Source of the DNA: Hydrogenophaga sp.
Lineage (GTDB): Bacteria > Pseudomonadota > Gammaproteobacteria > Burkholderiales > Burkholderiaceae_C
Length of the DNA stretch: 7,716 nt
Reading direction: 5' to 3'
Assembly (NCBI GenBank): GCA_020047875.1
Contig: JAIFNE010000126.1
Location: 1 to 7,716 of the forward strand
In this document: positions 5,878 to 7,716 of the stretch, in pieces
Numbering within the stretch: the first letter of the stretch is position 1
How the letters are laid out: each line of letters opens with the position of its first letter
The notes under the pieces: generated by a model
What the model was told of the DNA's origin: nothing
The model's input: the letters and a program-made list of their open reading frames with translations, nothing else
Database searches by the model: none
Translations under genes and position numbers: made by a program

Positions 5878-6984
5878 ATGTCATCTTCTTTTCAGGCGCT
5901 GCGGCTCTATGCCGGTCCCAAGGCGCTTCAGCACATTCGGCAACACGGCTTGCGCCCGCACCATGTGGGCGTGATTCCCGCCGCAGCGGGTGGCCCCAAG
6001 GGCCTGATTCTTGGACCGCTGGACCGCTTTCTGTTTGGCCACTGGCTGCCGCAATCCACCCAGCCGGTGGACCTGGTGGGCGCCTCGATTGGCGCCTGGC
6101 GCATGGCCACGGGCTGCCTGAACCAGACGGTTGCCGCCTTCGAGCGGCTGGAACACGAGTACATCCGCCAGCACTTTGAAACCCGCCCCGGCCAGAAGCG
6201 CCCCAGCGCAGGCCAGGTGAGCGGGCAGTTTGGCCAGAATCTGCGCCTGTTTTACGGCGGGCGGGTGCCCGAGGTGCTGGAGCATCCGCGCTATCGGCTG
6301 CACATCGTCACCTCGCGCGGCCGCCATCTGCTCGGGCGAGAGGGCGCGCTGCGCACGCCGCTGGGCTACCTTGGCGCCTTTGCTGCCAATGCGCTGCACC
6401 GCAAGGCGCTTGGCGGCTGGCTGGAGCGAGTGGTGTTTTCGTCGCTGGCGGCCGGCTCGGCGCGGGCGGTGCCGCTGCCGTTTGGCGTGCACGATTTCCG
6501 CACCCGCCAGGTGCCGCTGTCCGAAGCCAATTTCATGGACGCGCTGCAGGCCAGCTGCTCGATTCCGTTCCTGCTCAATGCGGTGCACGGCATCAATGGC
6601 GCGCCGCCCGGCGCCTACTGGGACGGCGGCATCACCGATTACCACCTGCACCTGCACTACCAGCCGCGGGCCGAGTCGCCGATCGTGCTCTACCCGCACT
6701 TCCAGCGGCAGGTGGTGCCCGGCTGGCTCGACAAGGTGTGGAAGCGCCGCCACCTGGCCAGCCCCGCACTGGATGACATGTTGGTGATTGCGCCCAACCC
6801 GGCCTGGGTGTCCACGCTGCCGAATGGCAAGCTGCCCGACCGCACCGATTTCACCGCCTACGGCAACAACCTGGCCGGCCGCGTGAGCGCCTGGAGCGGC
6901 GCCACCGCGGCCAGCCAGCGCCTGGCGGACGAGTGGGCGCAGTGGCTGCAGCGGCCCGACCCTGCCATCGTGCAGGCGCTGTAG
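5878..6984 (+). CDS. Patatin-like phospholipase family protein
   Basis: This 368-residue protein has the Ser-Asp catalytic arrangement of patatin-like acyl hydrolases, which cleave acyl esters of phospholipids or similar lipids. The glycine-rich oxyanion segment is GGPKG (38-42), the nucleophile elbow is GASIG with Ser70 (68-72), and the catalytic Asp249 lies in WDGGITDY (248-255). The oxyanion motif differs from the textbook DGGGxRG, placing it in a divergent branch. I see no signal peptide (the N-terminus is SSSFQALRLYAG) and no clear membrane segment, so it is probably cytosolic or peripherally membrane-bound. The ATG at 5878 is the natural start for this length, although no Shine-Dalgarno sequence precedes it. 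It follows the HDOD pair by 91 bp and converges on the VanZ-type gene with 13 bp between stops. The substrate is unknown. Confidence 0.85.
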   Translation: MSSSFQALRLYAGPKALQHIRQHGLRPHHVGVIPAAAGGPKGLILGPLDRFLFGHWLPQSTQPVDLVGASIGAWRMATGCLNQTVAAFERLEHEYIRQHFETRPGQKRPSAGQVSGQFGQNLRLFYGGRVPEVLEHPRYRLHIVTSRGRHLLGREGALRTPLGYLGAFAANALHRKALGGWLERVVFSSLAAGSARAVPLPFGVHDFRTRQVPLSEANFMDALQASCSIPFLLNAVHGINGAPPGAYWDGGITDYHLHLHYQPRAESPIVLYPHFQRQVVPGWLDKVWKRRHLASPALDDMLVIAPNPAWVSTLPNGKLPDRTDFTAYGNNLAGRVSAWSGATAASQRLADEWAQWLQRPDPAIVQAL

Positions 6985-6997
6985 CGCGAGCTGCGGC

Positions 6998-7716
6998 TCA
7001 GATCAGCGGCATCCGCTCGCTCGGCGTGCTCACCCGGACCCGCTCGAACAGCGGCCGCACCAGCCAGACCATGCCCAGCGCCAGCAGCGGGTCGGTCACC
7101 TCGGGCGTGCGCCCGGGCAGGGCCAGCTGTGCCAGCTCCAACGCCAGGAAAAAGGCGCCCAGCGTGAGCACCGAGAGCCAATGCGAGGCGCCAAGGTAGC
7201 GGACAAAAAACACCAAGCTGCCATACAAATAGAGCTTTTCAATCAGCGGAAAGGGAATCCACAGCCAGCCCCCCACCCAGCTGAAGGCAAACGGCCGCAA
7301 GGCGGCCACCGCGATCGACACCGCCAGCACCACCGCAATCACCCGCAGTGTGCGCGGTCCGCTGCGCAGCCAGGGCCACAGCGCGAGCGCCAGCGCCAGC
7401 CCCGCCAGATTCGCCGCGCTGATGGCATTGCCCATGAACAGGGGCTCTGCGGCCACCACCACCACACACAGCGCCGCGAGTGGCCAGCTGCCCCAGCGCT
7501 GCAGCAGGCTGTAACGCGATAGGCGCAGAAACACCAACCAGCCCGCCAGGTTGCGCAACACGTCGACCGGGCTGGTGTCTCGCCACTGCAGCAGCGGTTT
7601 GAGGCCGTTTTTGATGTTCTGCACATCCAGCGTGGGCACCAGCGGGAACCAGCGGTACAGCAGCCAGAGCCCCATCAGCGCGGTGGCCAGCACCCAGAAC
7701 TGCTGTCGCGGCAACG
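6998..7716 (-). CDS. VanZ-like membrane protein, C-terminal part (5' end outside window)
   Basis: The minus-strand frame is open from the right edge to a TGA at 6998-7000, giving 238 visible residues. About seven or eight hydrophobic stretches suggest an integral inner-membrane protein, for example WVLATALMGLWLLY, WPLAALCVVVVAA, LAGLALALALWPWL, VIAVVLAVSIAVAAL and LSVLTLGAFFLALELAQLAL. The last third resembles the VanZ domain: RPFAF, WIPFPLIEKLYLYGSLVFFVRYLG, then LELAQLALPGRTPEVTDPLLALG, matching the family's E-x2-Q, PGR and D spacing. VanZ-type proteins are named for a teicoplanin-resistance accessory protein, but most chromosomal members have no known function, so no resistance should be read into this one. 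The codon at 7714-7712 is TTG and could be a start, but the frame continues to the edge and a longer protein is more likely. Confidence 0.6.
   Translation of the reverse strand, partial: LPRQQFWVLATALMGLWLLYRWFPLVPTLDVQNIKNGLKPLLQWRDTSPVDVLRNLAGWLVFLRLSRYSLLQRWGSWPLAALCVVVVAAEPLFMGNAISAANLAGLALALALWPWLRSGPRTLRVIAVVLAVSIAVAALRPFAFSWVGGWLWIPFPLIEKLYLYGSLVFFVRYLGASHWLSVLTLGAFFLALELAQLALPGRTPEVTDPLLALGMVWLVRPLFERVRVSTPSERMPLI

Noticed and set aside
6988..6999. Small hairpin GAGC-TGCG-GCTC between the convergent phospholipase and VanZ-type genes
   Set aside because: Only four base pairs, no T-run on either side, and it overlaps a stop codon; too weak to call a terminator.
1..7716. Mobile elements, CRISPR arrays, tRNA or rRNA genes, defence islands
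   Set aside because: I saw no transposase, integrase, repeat arrays, tRNA-like cloverleaf or known defence domains; the recognisable genes are ordinary chromosomal types.

Overview
The window is high-GC bacterial DNA with dense, mostly single-copy genes and no sign of a mobile element, CRISPR array or RNA gene. Gene content, codon use with GC at third positions, and the character of the Tex, DUF72 and HDOD proteins point to a betaproteobacterium, probably Burkholderiales/Comamonadaceae. That placement is an inference from protein character, not from a database search.

Layout, left to right: (1) the last 31 codons of an unidentified plus-strand gene (3-98); (2) a minus-strand DUF72/YecE-family gene (159-1257) whose reading frame breaks near position 390, leaving the conserved C-terminal part in another frame; (3) a 229-bp divergent intergenic region with an AT-rich patch; (4) a full-length tex transcription accessory gene (1487-3859, 790 aa); (5) two adjacent paralogous HDOD-domain genes (4013-4840 and 4938-5786); (6) a patatin-like phospholipase gene (5878-6984); (7) convergent with it, the C-terminal 238 residues of a minus-strand membrane protein of VanZ type that runs off the right edge.

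No single pathway links the whole window. The part that works as a unit is the HDOD pair. The two proteins are about 45% identical by hand count, align without gaps over their first 260 residues, and both have lost the His-Asp metal ligands of the ancestral HD fold, so they are probably regulatory scaffolds rather than enzymes. Each gene is preceded by the same promoter-like element, TCAA-N15-G(T/A)CGA(T/A)AC, which resembles the flagellar sigma-28 consensus TAAA-N15-GCCGATAA with the same spacing. This suggests co-regulation with motility and chemotaxis, and it is the most interesting signal I found. I did not find evidence for a wholly new biological system; most of the window is ordinary chromosomal sequence.
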